From Hippophae tibetana (Eukaryota; Streptophyta; Magnoliopsida; Rosales; Elaeagnaceae): 64,000 nucleotides of DNA. The translations under genes and the position numbers were made by a program. Shown here one piece after another: positions 27,363 through 40,729 of this stretch. The stretch covers positions 37,939,169-38,003,168 of the forward strand of contig CM072805.1 in assembly GCA_037013495.1 (NCBI GenBank), written 5' to 3'. The notes beneath the pieces were generated by a model that saw only the letters and a list, made by a program, of their open reading frames with translations, was not told the DNA's origin and did not search any database. The stretch's first letter is position 1. Each line of letters starts with the position of its first letter.

Positions 27363-28859
27363 TCACATGACAATCTCAGGGTTCAAAATGCTAGATTTGA
27401 TCTCTTTATGGGGCAAAACCACTCCTCCATTGCTGTAGATTTCATCACTGACATGGACATCTTCTCCAAGAATAGTCATGTTCTCTACACGAGCCCATTG
27501 CCCAACAGTGGAGTGCCATCCAATGATACTGCTGGAAATGCAAGCATGCTGTTTGATGCGGGCTCCACGCATTACTGTACAACGAGATAACCTAACACCT
27601 GACTCAACAACACAACCAGGGCCTATTGCAACATCAGGACCGATCAGGCATCCCTCGCCAATTTTGGCCGTCTGATGTACCAGAACATTTCCTAAAATGT
27701 GACTGCCTGCAGACAATGTTGGTGAAGATTTCTTCCTTAGTGAGTCCAGGTAGAGTCTCAGGCCAGTTATGTAATCCCTCGGTTGTCCAATGTCCATCCA
27801 AAACCCTGGTAGGATCATTGCATAGAGCTTCTTTTCTGCTGCAATTTTAGGAAATATCTCTTTCTCAATTGAGGTGGGCCTCAATTCAATTCGATTAAGA
27901 ACTGAGGGGTTCAAGAGGTAAATTCCAGCATTGATCTTGTTGCCGACAAACAACTTAGGTTTTTCAACAAATTTCTCAACTTTCCCTGTTGTTTCTTCCA
28001 TAACCACCACGCCATATTTTGATGGCTCATCAACCTATATGAAACAAGAAAATCATCACAGATACTTGCAGATATTTTTTGAAAATGGTAGTATTTCAAT
28101 TCAAGAATTACCTTAGTCACCATAATGGAAGCCTCTCCTCCATGAGATTTGTGGAATTCAATTATTTCCTTAAATGGGTATTCACTGATAACATCACTGT
28201 TAAGCACAAAAAATGGCTCACCGGAATCATCAATCAGTTTGTCTCTAGCAAGAGCCAAGGGACCTGCTGTCCCAAGTGGTTCAGTCTCTTGTGAGCAGGT
28301 GATTTTAATTCCAAGCCTTGTCTCAAATTCCTTCAAGAAATTCAGCATAATCTGCAGAAGGGAAGAGAAAAGGTTAAATTAACTTTAGAGGCATCAACCA
28401 CCTAAGTGTTCAACAGTATCAGAAAAGAGGCTTCAGTGTGTTACCTCTGGTTGGTAATTGATAGCTAAAACCACTTCGTTAACACCAACAGCCTTAAGAG
28501 CCTCTATCTGAAACACCAAAGATCCGTCAATCCAGTGTTGACACATATGCATGCAAGTAGACAAAGTTACATTGAGGAAGAAAGAAGAATGAAGTTATCT
28601 TTCCCATAGCCAAAGTTTCATATAATTTGAAAAAAAGAAGAATGTATGAAAAACATTGATTCATTGATATAGTCTAAAGATTGTTCAAGTAAGAGAGCTT
28701 GATCAAAATATTGGGTAATCATGAACATGCAAAATTACAAAGTTTCACCTGATGCAGGATCATAGGTTTGTTGGCAAAATCAACAAGTGGCTTGGGAACA
28801 CTAAGTGTCAAAGGCCTCAAACGTGTTCCAAATCCTCCAACAAGAATAAGTGCCTTCAT
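27363..28859 (-). CDS. CYT1: Mannose-1-phosphate guanylyltransferase (GDP-mannose pyrophosphorylase)
   Basis: Four minus-strand exons, 28749-28859, 28445-28507, 28112-28351 and 27363-28034, give 361 aa, exactly the plant enzyme length. The N-terminal nucleotidyltransferase domain has the signature [13 protein letters not shown] (residues 6-18), the metal-binding Asp111 in LNSDV and the sugar-binding FVEKP (160-164). The C-terminus is a left-handed beta-helix of hexapeptide repeats (from about residue 255) ending EIVM. The enzyme makes GDP-mannose from mannose-1-phosphate and GTP in the cytosol, feeding ascorbate synthesis, protein N-glycosylation and cell-wall polysaccharides; in Arabidopsis it is CYT1/VTC1. 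The ATG is the first codon after a leader-intron acceptor. No damage is seen. Whether it is the sole or a duplicate copy cannot be told. Confidence 0.97.
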
Positions 28860-28880
28860 TTTGATTTCCCCTCACTTTTC

Positions 28881-30026
28881 CTGTTAATTTGATCACTAAA
28901 TTAGAATCTTAAAAGCAACAGACTAAGTGCATCCTTTATGTTTTCAGATGCATGGCAGTGAGCAAAACAGAAGTAATGACCATTGAATTCTGATATTTTT
29001 ATATTAATCCAATAGTAACTAGATATTTTCAAACATCAACGGAAAGGTACATTTGTGCTTGACAAATGACAATAATATTCAAAGAGCAAAGAGGAGAAAA
29101 CCCCTTGTCTACCACAAAAGCAGAAACATGTCACTTTGTCTTCAAAGCAAACAAGTTTCTTGTTTCTCTCATCGTGCCAAATATTTTAGAAATCAAGTGG
29201 CAACAACTTGGATGGGCGCTTATGTCAAAAGACGTGAAGTTGACAACAAAATTCACTTTTACAGATTTTCAGAGTAATTACTATTTCACCATTTTGATAT
29301 TGTCTTACAAATAAAAACAACAACAAACATGATCATCAAACTTATTAAGAAGTTATAAAGCTTATAACAACTCATGTCCGTTCTCCTAGTCCAGGTGGAA
29401 AATGCAAAGATTCGAACAGCCATCAAAAAGTTTTACAACTACTCTTGGAGCAAAAAAATAGAAAATAAAAATACAATTGGGATAAAATATATTCAATGTT
29501 ATTCAACGAGAATGTTTGTTTGAGAGTACTCGATAGTAATGACCTTCATCCGAACAAAGTCCTATTTCTTTGACTCTTTTAAATAGAGTTAAACCGCACA
29601 AATACAAAATCAAATACAATGTATTTACCCCTCAAAATGCTCATACAAAGTGTAAATTTGTTGTCATTCAACTCACAAAGAACTGAAGATTAAACATCAT
29701 ATATGCAATTAAACGCAATTAAGCCTTCTTCAAAAGGGTTCCCTTCAAAACATTAAATCCAAGCAAAATATCTAACTCACGTAAAAACAACAACTAGGTA
29801 GTTGAAACAATTCCCAATTAAATGAAATCACATCGACAAATTCGGCCAGAAAGCTTAAAAATATTAAAGACGTGCCAACATAAAAGATTGAATGTAATCC
29901 GAAACAAAGCAATGACCTTTCAGCATAAATGCATAATCAAACCACAACGTCATTGCCGAATTCACTCCAACATAACAAAAAATGAATTCCTCTGAAAATA
30001 CGGATCCAGAGAGATTACGTTATTAC
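28881..30026 (-). other. Leader (5' UTR) intron of the GDP-mannose pyrophosphorylase gene
   Basis: On the minus strand a CTAAG/GTAATA donor at 30026 and an acceptor ending CAG at 28881-28883 bracket 1.15 kb. The acceptor lies 21 bases before the ATG. Leader introns of this kind often enhance expression. The assignment rests on splice consensus alone. Confidence 0.6.
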
Positions 30027-30207
30027 CTTAGATCTCACCGAATCACAGTGTCAAAAGTGTACACCAAAGCTCAAGAAAACAGTCGAAGAAGGACGAATCA
30101 CGATTGAGTCGAAATGGTAAGTGAGAGCTTCGATGGGAAACCCCGCTCTTTACGTCAGAGTCTGAGCTGTGCAAAAGACGTTGGTTAAAAGAAAAGGCTT
30201 CATTCGG

Positions 30208-30214
30208 ATTTATA
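30208..30214 (-). promoter_or_regulatory. TATA box of the GDP-mannose pyrophosphorylase gene
   Basis: TATAAAT on the minus strand lies about 180 bases upstream of the inferred leader-intron donor. That leaves room for a leader exon starting near 30180. Confidence 0.5.
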
Positions 30215-30219
30215 CAAGG

Positions 30220-32370
30220 GGCTACTATATATTAAAAATTTACAAAAATATATTTTTGTCTTATTTTATTAAATAATCTTATAATTATTTGAATCTTTAA
30301 ATTTAGATCAGATGAATAATTAATATGTTATTTAATATATATAATATTAGTGTAAATTTTATGTAAGTATTTTTAGTAGATACAATTTTTTATCTATAAT
30401 ATTCTAATAAATTAGATGTATCTTAAATTTATAATAAGTTTATTTTTTTAGAGTATTGTTATATGTATTTTATAGATAAAATACAAAATTAGAGATATTA
30501 ATTAATAAAATAATTAGAAATAAATACTTATGTTATGTGATAAATAAGTGTAAAAAAAAAACTTAATATAAGAGTTACCCTAATGCTGAAAAGTTGAGAT
30601 ATCAGAATCTCTAAAACGTGGACCATGCTGTGAAAAATGTGACACTAAGTCAGATTACACCATTCGCATTAATCCACCGAACGTTTTTGCCTCTTTTGAT
30701 AGTTTTTTTTTTAAATATATAACCAATTGTATAATTATGAATATTTTTTTAACCCGCAAAACGTTTTTGCCTCTTTCGATAGTTTTTCATAGTTACACAT
30801 ATTATGAATATTTTAATTGTAAATGCAATATCCATGTTCTTAGGAAAGGAAAAAAAAATGCATGATTCATGTTTGATTCCAATCTTTGTCGAGCTGGAAC
30901 AAGCCACAAATACCAGTAAAGTTCTTTAGTAGGAAAATTATACTCCTTTTTTCTTTCTTTCTTCTCTTTTTTAACAAACATACTTTAATATGATTAATTT
31001 TAAAGGAAGTAATAATAAACCTTATCAGCATAACACCAGTTAAATCATAAAAAAAAAATTGTTATTCCTAAATATTGAAATCATCAACAATTAACACTTT
31101 TGTTTGAACTTGGGAACAATAACAGTTGTAATAGGAAAATTATACTTTGCTTACCTATAAACTAAACAAAAAACAAATCATAAAAACACGACTTGTTGGA
31201 ATCTTGAGGATTGAGGCTGATTCTTTACCGAGATTATTATTAAAGTTAATGAAGAGAAAATAAAATATAAGTGTAACTTACTTAAATGATTTTTGTTTTT
31301 GGGAGCAATTTTTGTGTTTTCACATATGGGTACTTCTATATGCAAATACATAAACATACATTATAAAGTTGTACAACTAAATATAAAACGAGTTCGTTTG
31401 TAGATAGTATATAATTATAACTTAATTTAAATTCATCTAATTTTTTAATATAAATATTATTTTTTAATTATGTCTTTGTAAAAGAAAAAGGAAAAATAAA
31501 TATAAAATCTTTTTAATTGAATTTGTCAAAATGACATTATAATAGTTATTTAAAAGATTTTTTTTAATAAACTCTGCTGCTAAGCATAGTTTTTAAATAA
31601 ACTAATTCATGAACTTAATGGGTTAAATTATTCATTTGATACAAGGTTATTTTTTTAATACTTGTTGCAAAAACCATCCAAATATTCATTAATAACCAGA
31701 TCAAGAAGTACAAGAAACAACTCTTTGAAAGGATGGTCAAATGTTAACATTTGCTACTTTTATTGCTTCGTTCATATTTTGGCTGCCCTATTAGGCTTGT
31801 TCGTGAACAAGATGCATTGTTCCATGTTTGCAGTTATTTTTTAATCGTAGGCTTGAGCCCGATGAGAATCAATCTCCTGATACTCGCAATCTACAATTGG
31901 AAAACTTCTCAATCGCAAAACTTACATGTAAACTAACTCCCGAAGTACTGGTCTAACACTTATTTAATAGCACAATAAATAAAGTTACACACTACTCATA
32001 CCCACACTATTAAGCGTCGGGACATCATTTCCACCACTTCAATAATGGGACGTGGCCTGTTCTCGTAGAATTTGAGTTACATTATACATAAATCATAAAT
32101 TCTTTAAATCTTACCCTTTAATTTTCAAGATAATCAAAATTTTAAAACCTATACGTAAAATTTAAAATTTAGAAATTAAATTATATAATTTTAAAATTTT
32201 AAAAGTTATAAAAATTAGTAATCAAATTAATCATTTTAAAAATTTTAAAAATAAATTTATTTTAAATTTTAAAACTAAATGATATAATTTAAACTTTTTA
32301 AAACACACAACATTATGTGATCAATAACAAAAATTCACCACCTATAACACACTTTAAACCCTTTTAAAAA
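30220..32370. other. AT-rich intergenic region
   Basis: Two related short stretches containing AACGTTTTTGCCTCTTT-like sequence occur near 30680 and 30757. Otherwise there is only AT-rich DNA with no supportable gene. Confidence 0.5.
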
Positions 32371-33238
32371 TGTCAGTGAAGTCTATTTAGCAATTTTAGG
32401 TCAAATTTCAAGGGGGTAAAATTAACATTTTTTGAGAATATTTATTTTTACCAGTAATGATGGAAAAAATATTTAATAATTATTTTTATTCACTAATAAT
32501 AGATCTTCTTAGGACGAATGCTGCTCCTATTAAAACCTGTTACTCTTTATTTTATTATATTATTGATAAAAACTTATATAGAATACAATTATCGCAAATC
32601 ATTCATTTTTAATTATTTACATGGACTATATCATCCTATTTATTACCAATTCTTCCTATTACACTCTTCATATTATCTCTCAAAGAGAATGAATTCAAAT
32701 TTGAAAAATACCAATTAAAAACATAATTAAAACATATAACAAAGCATGGTTTTTTTAATTAGATTTTGACAATATCAATAAATGGCACATTCTTTACTAT
32801 TTAATTGCTAATTAAAAAATAAATTATAATTACTTTCAAAATTCAATGTAACAGAGAAATTTATATTATAATTATAAATTAAAAAAAATCATGATACAAT
32901 GCCATTGAAAGCATAAAAAGATAAAAAAGACGAAACAAAAAGTAAATAATAAAAACCATCTTAATATGGACAATAACCATGAACAAGAATAAAATAATAT
33001 TCATAAATTAATAAATGATTTATTATTTTTTAAATAATGATTTATAATTTAATAAACAAATAAATAAAAAATTAATATACTATTAATTTTAGAAAAATGA
33101 ATTACAGTATATAGTTATGAATAAAAAATAATTCTTTAAATATTTTGTCATTTTTTGGTAAAAAATAAATATTTCTTAAAAATACTAATTTTATCCTTGA
33201 AAATGTAGCCTAAAATTATCAAAAAAACTTCAATGACC
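32371..33238. mobile_element. Non-autonomous TIR (foldback) DNA transposon
   Basis: The left end (from TGTCAGTGAAG at 32371) and the reverse complement of the right end (from GGTCATTGAAG at 33238) match for about 125 bases. Shared blocks include CAATTTTAGG/TAATTTTAGG, TTTCAAGG, TAAAATTA and ATATTTATTTTT. The interior is AT-rich. Its 66-codon open frame (32518-32718) is not a convincing protein. No transposase and no clear target-site duplication are visible. Long TIRs fit a Mutator-like MITE, but the superfamily is not settled. Confidence 0.65.
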
Positions 33239-33592
33239 GAACAAATAAAAACAGGTATTACAATGCACTTTAAACAATAGATATCGAATTCTTATTACCC
33301 TCTATCCTAAGAGAAAAGTCACTCATGGCATTGCATTGAACTACACAAACACTTCAAACAGGAAGATATGTACAGTACATTAAAAATATTATACATTTCC
33401 AAACCGATGCCTCAACCCAGCAACGGTCTTAGGGATTGAGCCACTTGTCGTACCCCAACCTCGAAAGAATGATAAGATGTATGTATGACCATATGCATCT
33501 GCTTATGTATATGCACATCTACATATAAATACCAACTGAAATATAAACTCTACCTGACAAAACTATGCCAAGCCTGTCGATGGTAAATAACT

Positions 33593-36500
33593 TCAAGTGG
33601 GTGATTCAGCCAGAAGAAGCGTATGCCACCAGCCACAAGCCACATTCTTAGGAAGATAACCATCGATGCCAACCTGAGAAGGAATGTTGCGGTCAATCAC
33701 ATCACCAAGGCCAAGCTGCGAAGTGCAACAAAAAGAGGTCAATATACAACTCTCTTTTTTAAATGACATCAACGTTAAAGATGGTAGAAGAGCATGGGTA
33801 TCATACCTGACCGTATTTGTTCCATCCCCAGCAGAATACTTTACCATCCACTTGAAAGAGCAAGAGCAAGAAGAATGAAAAGCAACATAAGAAACCAGAT
33901 GGAGTTGCAGCTTTGAACTAAGAAAAACCACTGGATTCCAAATGTTCAGGATACAGCCCTAGTGATCTCTATATTGAACGTGCTTAAAGTTTGGAGTGTT
34001 CTTTTTAACTAGTGCCCTAATCAACTCTCTTCTAGATTTGAATGTGTAAGTCACCTCTTTTATTCGTCCGTTCATTTTTACCTTTCAATGAATGATGACC
34101 GGCTCTTTTCCTTTAGCATACACATCCAACATGCATGTTTATAGTTTTATGGGTGAAGCCGTGGAGCATGAAACACTAACATATATAAACTTAAAGTCAA
34201 GCCAATGCAAGTGCATGGTGACATACCTGTGATCATTGCACTATGACGAGCCCCACAAGATACAATTTTTGCATTAGTATTTTCCATACTTGGGGAATCC
34301 AAGAGCTTTGGGAGAGTCTGGTCGAATCAAGAATTTTGTAGTCAATTGGTGAAAAGTCAATCATGCCAACGTAATAGATAGAATGGAAGACGATACAATA
34401 GACAAACAATTACTTTCATCCAGCAGCCATACAACTCCAATTTAAGATAGTAACATCATCTAGTTAGCATCTAAGCTAGGCAACAAAGCATCATCTTTGT
34501 TTTGATAGAATAACAAAGCATTATCTTCTTCAATCACATACTAGGAAATCAAAATTGTATCATAGGTTTGTTATGCTTCCAATATAATAACAAAGGGATT
34601 AACTACTTCTACGTCCTTAACATTTGCTATTTCTTGCAATTACATCCCCACTTTTTTACGCTTAATATCCTTGTCTTCAACATTCAATGATTGGTCAATT
34701 TTATGACAACCGATGAGTCAGCAATAAAGATTAGAGGGAAATGAACAGAACCTTTCCAGTTTATCCTGTTTTACCCTAAAATGACACTTTCAGCTATTTG
34801 TGTCCAACACAATCCATTACTATGGAACTTTTGACATCACCGCCAATTGTCTTCAGAGCATCAAGAATTTAACCATTGGAGACAAAATATGGAATAAAAA
34901 AACTGGGCATGGTACAGCAAAGGTTGGAGACAAAAGTAATTTTTTAACAAAAAAATAAAATATGTTCATCTCAGAAAAGGAAACATGAGAAGTGATAATG
35001 TACAGATGCTTTTAGAGTGCACCTCAGCTTGATCAACCCCAATTCCCAGCTGTCCAAATTGATTACCACCAAATGCATATACGTCACCATCAGCAGACAG
35101 ACAGACAGTATGCCACAACCCTGCCGCAACACTCTCTATCTGAATACCGAGTAAGGAAGATACACAAGTCGGGCTTAATTCGTCATCTGTACTTCCTTGC
35201 CCACACTTAACGAAAACAATAACAATGAAATCAGCTATTGTTGGAAATGAATTTAAATCAAAAATATTTTTATTATTTTATGACCATTATTTCATAATTA
35301 TATAACCGTTATTTTTATGACCATTATTTTCATAATTATGTGACTGTTATTTTTATGGCTGTTATTTTCATAATTATGTGACCGTTGACTGTTATTTTCA
35401 TAATTATGTGACCGTTGACCGTTACTTTTATGGCCGTTATTTTCATAATTATGTGACCGTTACACATCTTTTTTCAACTATAAATAGAGAACAATAGCCC
35501 TCATTTTAAGACAAATCAACAACTCAAAAATGGTTCTACGCTTTTTCATAGAAAATCAAAGAAAATAAAATTCAAAGTTGTTTTATCAGATTTCTGAGCA
35601 ATATAAATATTTGAAAGTTGTAGTATTCCGGATTTCATCAGTGCAGTGAAACTCCGAGACAGAAAAAGATTCTAGACTGTTTTATCCTAGAGACGACGAG
35701 GTTGTGTTTGCTTGCACAAGTTTGGATAGAGCCGCGAAACGTCTTAAAAAGAGCGATCTAGTCCGTAACTCAACCCAAACAGTATATTTCAATATATAGG
35801 TAATATTGTTCTTACATAGTTTTTCACATATTTATTCTAACAGTTATATTACTTTACCACTATGCTAAAATGTGAATCCACAAACAGTGTTAGCTGATGA
35901 CATTAAAAGAATAGATTAAATTTATCCTTTTTGAGTGAATCTCATTTTGAACATGAACACTGCTTTTTCTCCATGATTTCTACATTACCTACATGTTGAT
36001 CCCGAGAATAGCTAACAATTGGAAAAATTCAACCAGCCTTTAAAAAGTTGTAGCCTCAGTTAGGAGAGTTAGGGATTTGTCTGCGAGTTCAGAAGATATA
36101 ATAGCAATTGCAGTTGATATGAAGCCAGAGTCGTCAGTGGTAGTATCATTTTCTTGCCTGAAATTGGAGAAATGTGTAGGCAAGGAATTTTTTTTTTTTT
36201 ACCAAATGACCCATGGTTCATAGCAACTGACAGGTGGAAAAATAAGACACCGCATAGGGAACAAAGTAAACCTGGTTTCAAAAGAGGGTCCCTTTGGTTT
36301 ATATTCAAATATAAATTTCTAAAAGTAAGGATAGGATTTGAAAGTTATTTGAAATTTTGAGTTGTACTTGAAATTTTTTGAATTTGAATTTGTGTTTGTG
36401 ATTAAATCCAAAAATATTTTTATCATATTAGTTAGTTTATATTTGAATAAAACTTTTAGAAAGCATAAAAAATAACATTTAGACAAGGGTGTTTTAGGAT

Positions 36501-39500
36501 ATTATTCAAAACTTGTATTCAAAACTTGTATTCAAAAATACTTTACGAAACAAATAAATTATGTTTTCTATCTTTTTTATTTGAAAAAAAATGTTTTCAA
36601 AACCTATATCAAATGGAACCTTAATTCCCCAATTGAAATTCTAATTATGACCTCTCAAGTGAATCTCCTTCTATTAAGTACAAAGCTGAAAACAGATGGA
36701 AACATAACTTTATTGGTATACTAATGCCTCGAAGCTAACACACTCAACAGAATTCACTCTTTATCTTTGTAATTCAAGGGTAGAAGAGTTCACAAGACAT
36801 GCTTAGTTAGTTAAATGTAGAGAGAAATGAGGAAACCTAACATGCTCATCAGATGAAAAAGAAGTTAGCAGGGGCAGAGAAGGAACTAAATGAACAATTG
36901 TTTAGTCTAAAAACTCACCTGCCCATAGAGTCCCCACCCAAAAGTGAGAAGCGCTCCAGCATCTGTATTCCAATGAAAGATGCATGAATATGTAAACATG
37001 CCACACATAACAGATAAAAAGAGGAAAAATTGGCATATTGCTGCTTTTTTTAATTAGGCATATGTGTTATTCTATACATAGCATCCAAATCTTCCATCCA
37101 AAATGATGGTGCCATAAAAACTTTATTCTAGAGCATTGATTTTCCATCCATAAACAGGCTGTAATTCATGCAACTGAAAATAATGAAGTCTGTAATGATG
37201 AAAATTTATTCTCTTACAGCTTGGCTTGTAAGCAGCTTCAACCAATCAGTAGGGCACATAATTAATTTTTATAGTATAATTTAGTAACAAGGTAACCTCT
37301 AGGTCAAGCTTTCTCATAAAATCTATAAATACACAAGACACAAATTTCAAAACTAACGTTGTCATGGACTCCCACACAAACACACATTTTTTGAACACGT
37401 CTACCATTTAGCTAAAAAAAAGTCCATGTTTTATGATTACTAAAGGGTAAAAATAAACAAAGGAAAGATTGAGATTTACCAGTGACTACTGCACTATGTC
37501 GCCCTCCACAAGCAATTCCCCTTACATAAGTTCCTGGTACTCCGTAGCCTTGTTCTTCACTCGTGCTTACTCCAGCCACTACTGCTGATCTGTCATGTCC
37601 ATAAGAAGAAGACTCGATGCAAGGTACTAGATGAGGAGAAGATACCATACGTATCCTGGAGCCCAAGCCAAGCTGCCCTTCTCCTCCATAGCCCCAACCC
37701 CAAACCTGTCCGACATCTGAAATTTGGCAAATTTAGCATACATCATATGCCAGGCAGTACACAATCCATGCTCGGTCACTTCTTATTTTCTAACATAGAT
37801 GAGTATAATGCAAAAAAAGAACACAACAAAAAATGCAGGAAAAAAAACATATGTACAGAACAAAGAAAAGTCACCTGACAATGCTAGAGTATGGCGTCCC
37901 CCAGCAGCAACTGCAGCTATCCTAACTCCTGGATTCAGTGTCACAAGACATGGTAACGCTGAGAGAGTTTCATCTCCTGATGAACTTTCAGCTGCTTGTT
38001 TCACGGAAGATACTCTTCTTCTTTTCGTACTTTCATCTGTACCTCCTCGATAATTAGATCCAGCAGCGACTTCAGTACTGGATTGAGAGCCTTGAGAGTG
38101 TGGATTAACTATAAAACAACCATTCACATACTACTTAGATACAATTTGAAAGATCATTATCATTTATCACGACAAAGAAGCCAAATTGACATTACCTTGC
38201 TCTGACAATAAAGAACTCTGCTTTTCAAATATTGGTCCAGGGGATGGGTCTCCAAATACCTTTCCAGAAGGAATACACTCTTTCCATCCCCAAGTGTACA
38301 CGTCTCCACTATCTGCATAAGATTCACAGGGAATACACTCTTAGCAGTTGATTAGAATAGGTACAGTAATAACTAATGAACAGTAGGAAAATCAAATTTA
38401 TTTCTACGTTTCGATCATTTTCAAACTACTTGTGTTAGGGAGTCTACATCTAACCTTCCTTGAATACTTGGTTATTTAGCAGGGAGATTACTTATCAAAA
38501 GAATAATTTACTTCCGCAGCTCTTTTTTTTTTTTTGGCTCACACGCAGCTTTGCTTTAAAACTTAAAATAGTTTGTCTTATCACAATACTCAAGAAGGAA
38601 AACAATGTTACCTGTAACTGCAACACAATGAGCCCAACCTGCAGCAGCCTTTATGATAGAAGCTTCAGTTGGAAGAGGGAAAGGTTCCGGAGTTTCCTTG
38701 ATAAGTAAGATCAAGAATAAGATCAATGAAACTTACAATTAATAATGAGTCATTAAATGAATGAATTCAGTCTCATGTAGCTTCACTTTACCCCATGCTT
38801 CCCGGATGTCACATAGCTCTGACCAAGATCATCTGTTGAACCCCAAGTTATGAGCTTTCCGGACTCTGACAGAGAAGATGAACCGTTAGTAAAACAAATG
38901 CACTTCATAGCATAACAAGTAATGGATGACGTACAGACCAATATACCATATAAAGATTCTGTAGATAGAAAAGAAAACGTTCTCAAAATATAGTTGAACT
39001 CAAACCGTCAGCTAAGAAGGGAGTACCTCTAAATTGGAAGCAAGTTCCTCAATAATATTAATTGAAAAACGAGTCTAAGCACCGTTCCATAACAAAATAT
39101 AATATCTAAATAGTAGACGTAGAGGATATATCTTGGGTTAATTATAATTGGAAGCAAGTACTTCTAACATGGAAAAAGTATATCTCGATCTTACTTAAAT
39201 CAACGAGTGTTGCAGTCAGCTCTCAAAAAAAATTGAGAAAACCATAAAAGAAAGGGGGAAAGGAACCTCTGTTAACTTTTATGTGTGTGCTAATTCCAAT
39301 AGAAGCGGAGCATTAAATCATATCACTTACAGCTCTACTTGTTCATATTTAGCTACATGTTCTCATCGGCATAACATTAGGCGGGCGATTGTACTATAAT
39401 ACCAACTAAAAAAATATCTAAGTTCCAAAGATAGCTAAAAACTTTTTTAAAATGAAGATAAAGACAGAGAAAACAAAATCAACAAAGGACAAGACTGAAG

Positions 39501-39718
39501 AAAGCACCAGAAATGGCCATTGCGAAGCCGCATCCTCCTCCGGAAACGTCTCTCCATGAGTTCATCTCGGGAAGCCGCACTATTGTCGGCGATATAAGCG
39601 GCGACCTCTGCGGTAAAGCGCCGGGAAGATAGCCCCACATGTACACCACTTTCTCGATTGATTCAGATTCTTTCCCTTCCATTATCACCTCTTCTTCCTT
39701 ATATTCACTGCCATTCAT
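33593..39718 (-). CDS. RCC1-repeat (regulator of chromosome condensation 1 family) protein
   Basis: Eleven minus-strand exons total 1443 nt, giving 480 aa: 39508-39718, 38792-38865, 38612-38696, 38196-38312, 37875-38108, 37480-37716, 36919-36962, 35023-35205, 34227-34317, 33807-33850, 33593-33715. All phases agree. The protein is a seven-bladed RCC1 propeller: blade ends read AAGWAHCVAV, AAGGRHTLAL, ACGGRHSAVV, AAGLWHTVCL, SCGARHSAMI and ACGWWHTLLL, with WGxxxxGQ strands between. A basic, Ser-rich insert (TKRRRVSS, about residues 185-200) interrupts the third blade region and may be a nuclear signal. The N-terminus, with VYMWGYLPGALPQRSPL, resembles an uncharacterised plant RCC1 subfamily. 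It is not UVR8, whose C-terminal C27 region is absent. Some family members act as exchange factors or signalling scaffolds; the role of this one is unknown. Intron 7 is 1.7 kb and carries a probable solo LTR. Confidence 0.93.
35239..35842 (+). mobile_element. Probable solo LTR inside RCC1-gene intron 7
   Basis: The 604-bp segment starts TGTTGGAA and ends TTCTAACA, near-perfect inverted termini of TG...CA form. It has a TATA element CTATAAATAGAG near 35480 and is flanked by GCTAT on the left and GTTAT on the right (4 of 5 matching, a likely worn target-site duplication). Its first third holds four to five imperfect copies of a TTTTCATAATTATGTGACCG unit, as expected of U3 enhancer repeats. It is oriented opposite to the host gene. 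Confidence 0.68.
36286..36622. mobile_element. Possible small TIR element in the same RCC1-gene intron
   Basis: The left end GGGTCCCTTTGGTTTATAT and the reverse complement of the right end, AAGGTTCCATTTGATATAG, form an imperfect 19-bp inverted repeat around 300 bases of AT-rich DNA. GGGTCC-TTTGG-type termini are common in plant MITEs. No target duplication was recognised. Confidence 0.4.
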
Positions 39719-39960
39719 AGCTCAGAAACAAAACTAAATAGATTTTTAAATAATAATGAGCAACTCTGTGCGGGTGGTTTTTCCTTTCCTTATTTGTTTC
39801 CTTCTGTGTTTTCTATTTTGGGAGAGACAGAGATTAAAGTTGTGTGTTTAGTGGACTTGGAGTGTTTTGGAAAGTGCCCTAATCGCAGCTGAATAAAAAG
39901 AGGGCGTATCATTTTCATGAAAACAGATATGCCACATAGGACGCTCACTTAGTTTATAGG

Positions 39961-39969
39961 ACACGTGGC
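39961..39969. promoter_or_regulatory. G-box / ABRE-like site upstream of the RCC1 gene
   Basis: ACACGTGGC at 39961-39969 contains the palindromic CACGTG core in the flanks preferred by bZIP/ABF factors. It lies about 245 bases upstream of the RCC1-family ATG. The match is exact, but function is inferred. Confidence 0.4.
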
Positions 39970-40012
39970 AAATCTTAAGCCGCTAGATGCTTCGATAATT
40001 GCTGACCAGTAG

Positions 40013-40031
40013 TTCCCGGAAGTTTCTGGAA
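40013..40031. promoter_or_regulatory. Heat-shock-element-like site upstream of the RCC1 gene
   Basis: GAA-GT-TTC-TG-GAA at 40019-40031 is a perfect three-unit nGAAnnTTCnnGAA array. A fourth TTC at 40013 sits one base out of register. It lies about 300 bases upstream of the ATG, on the promoter side, near a G-box. Binding by heat-shock factors is inference. Confidence 0.45.
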
Positions 40032-40729
40032 GGTTAGGCGTCTAAGACCTAAAGTAGGAGTACGAAATTTTTTAATACGATTGGTTTTTTTTTAATAGTT
40101 TACTCTTTTTTGTTTTAAAAATAATATTAATTTTTTATTTAATTATTATCAACATATTAATTTTATAAATAATAATGCCTACTAAAAAATAAAATATTTT
40201 AAAATTAAATCATTTATTTTTCAAGCACTTTTCCGTAACAAAATAAATAAATTAAAAAATTAACTGGTTTAACGGAGAAAAGTAAAGAAACATGTACACA
40301 ACTTTTTTATTAATTACAATTAAAAATAACATTATAATGATAATAACTACAAATGATATATAAGCTCAAAATTTGACTAAAAGTAAAGACATTACATAAT
40401 CGGTATTAGAAAAAAATATTTTGAACTATAACTTAAATTATTAATTTTATAAAAAAAAGTTAAAAATATTACAATTTTAGAGAATTTAAGCATCAAAATC
40501 TCCATTTAATTAAGTTATCACTTCGATACCTTATATAATTTGCTTATATTATCTAAAAGGTTGTGTTTTTTTCTAAATTATTTTACGTTTTATGAGAAGT
40601 AAAATAATAAATATATGCTTATGATATAAAATTAAGAAAATTAATACAAACATATTTATGATTTTTTTAATTTTATTATAAATACTTTAGGCTAGAAAGT
40701 AATAACTTTTAAAAAATATATAGATTTAA

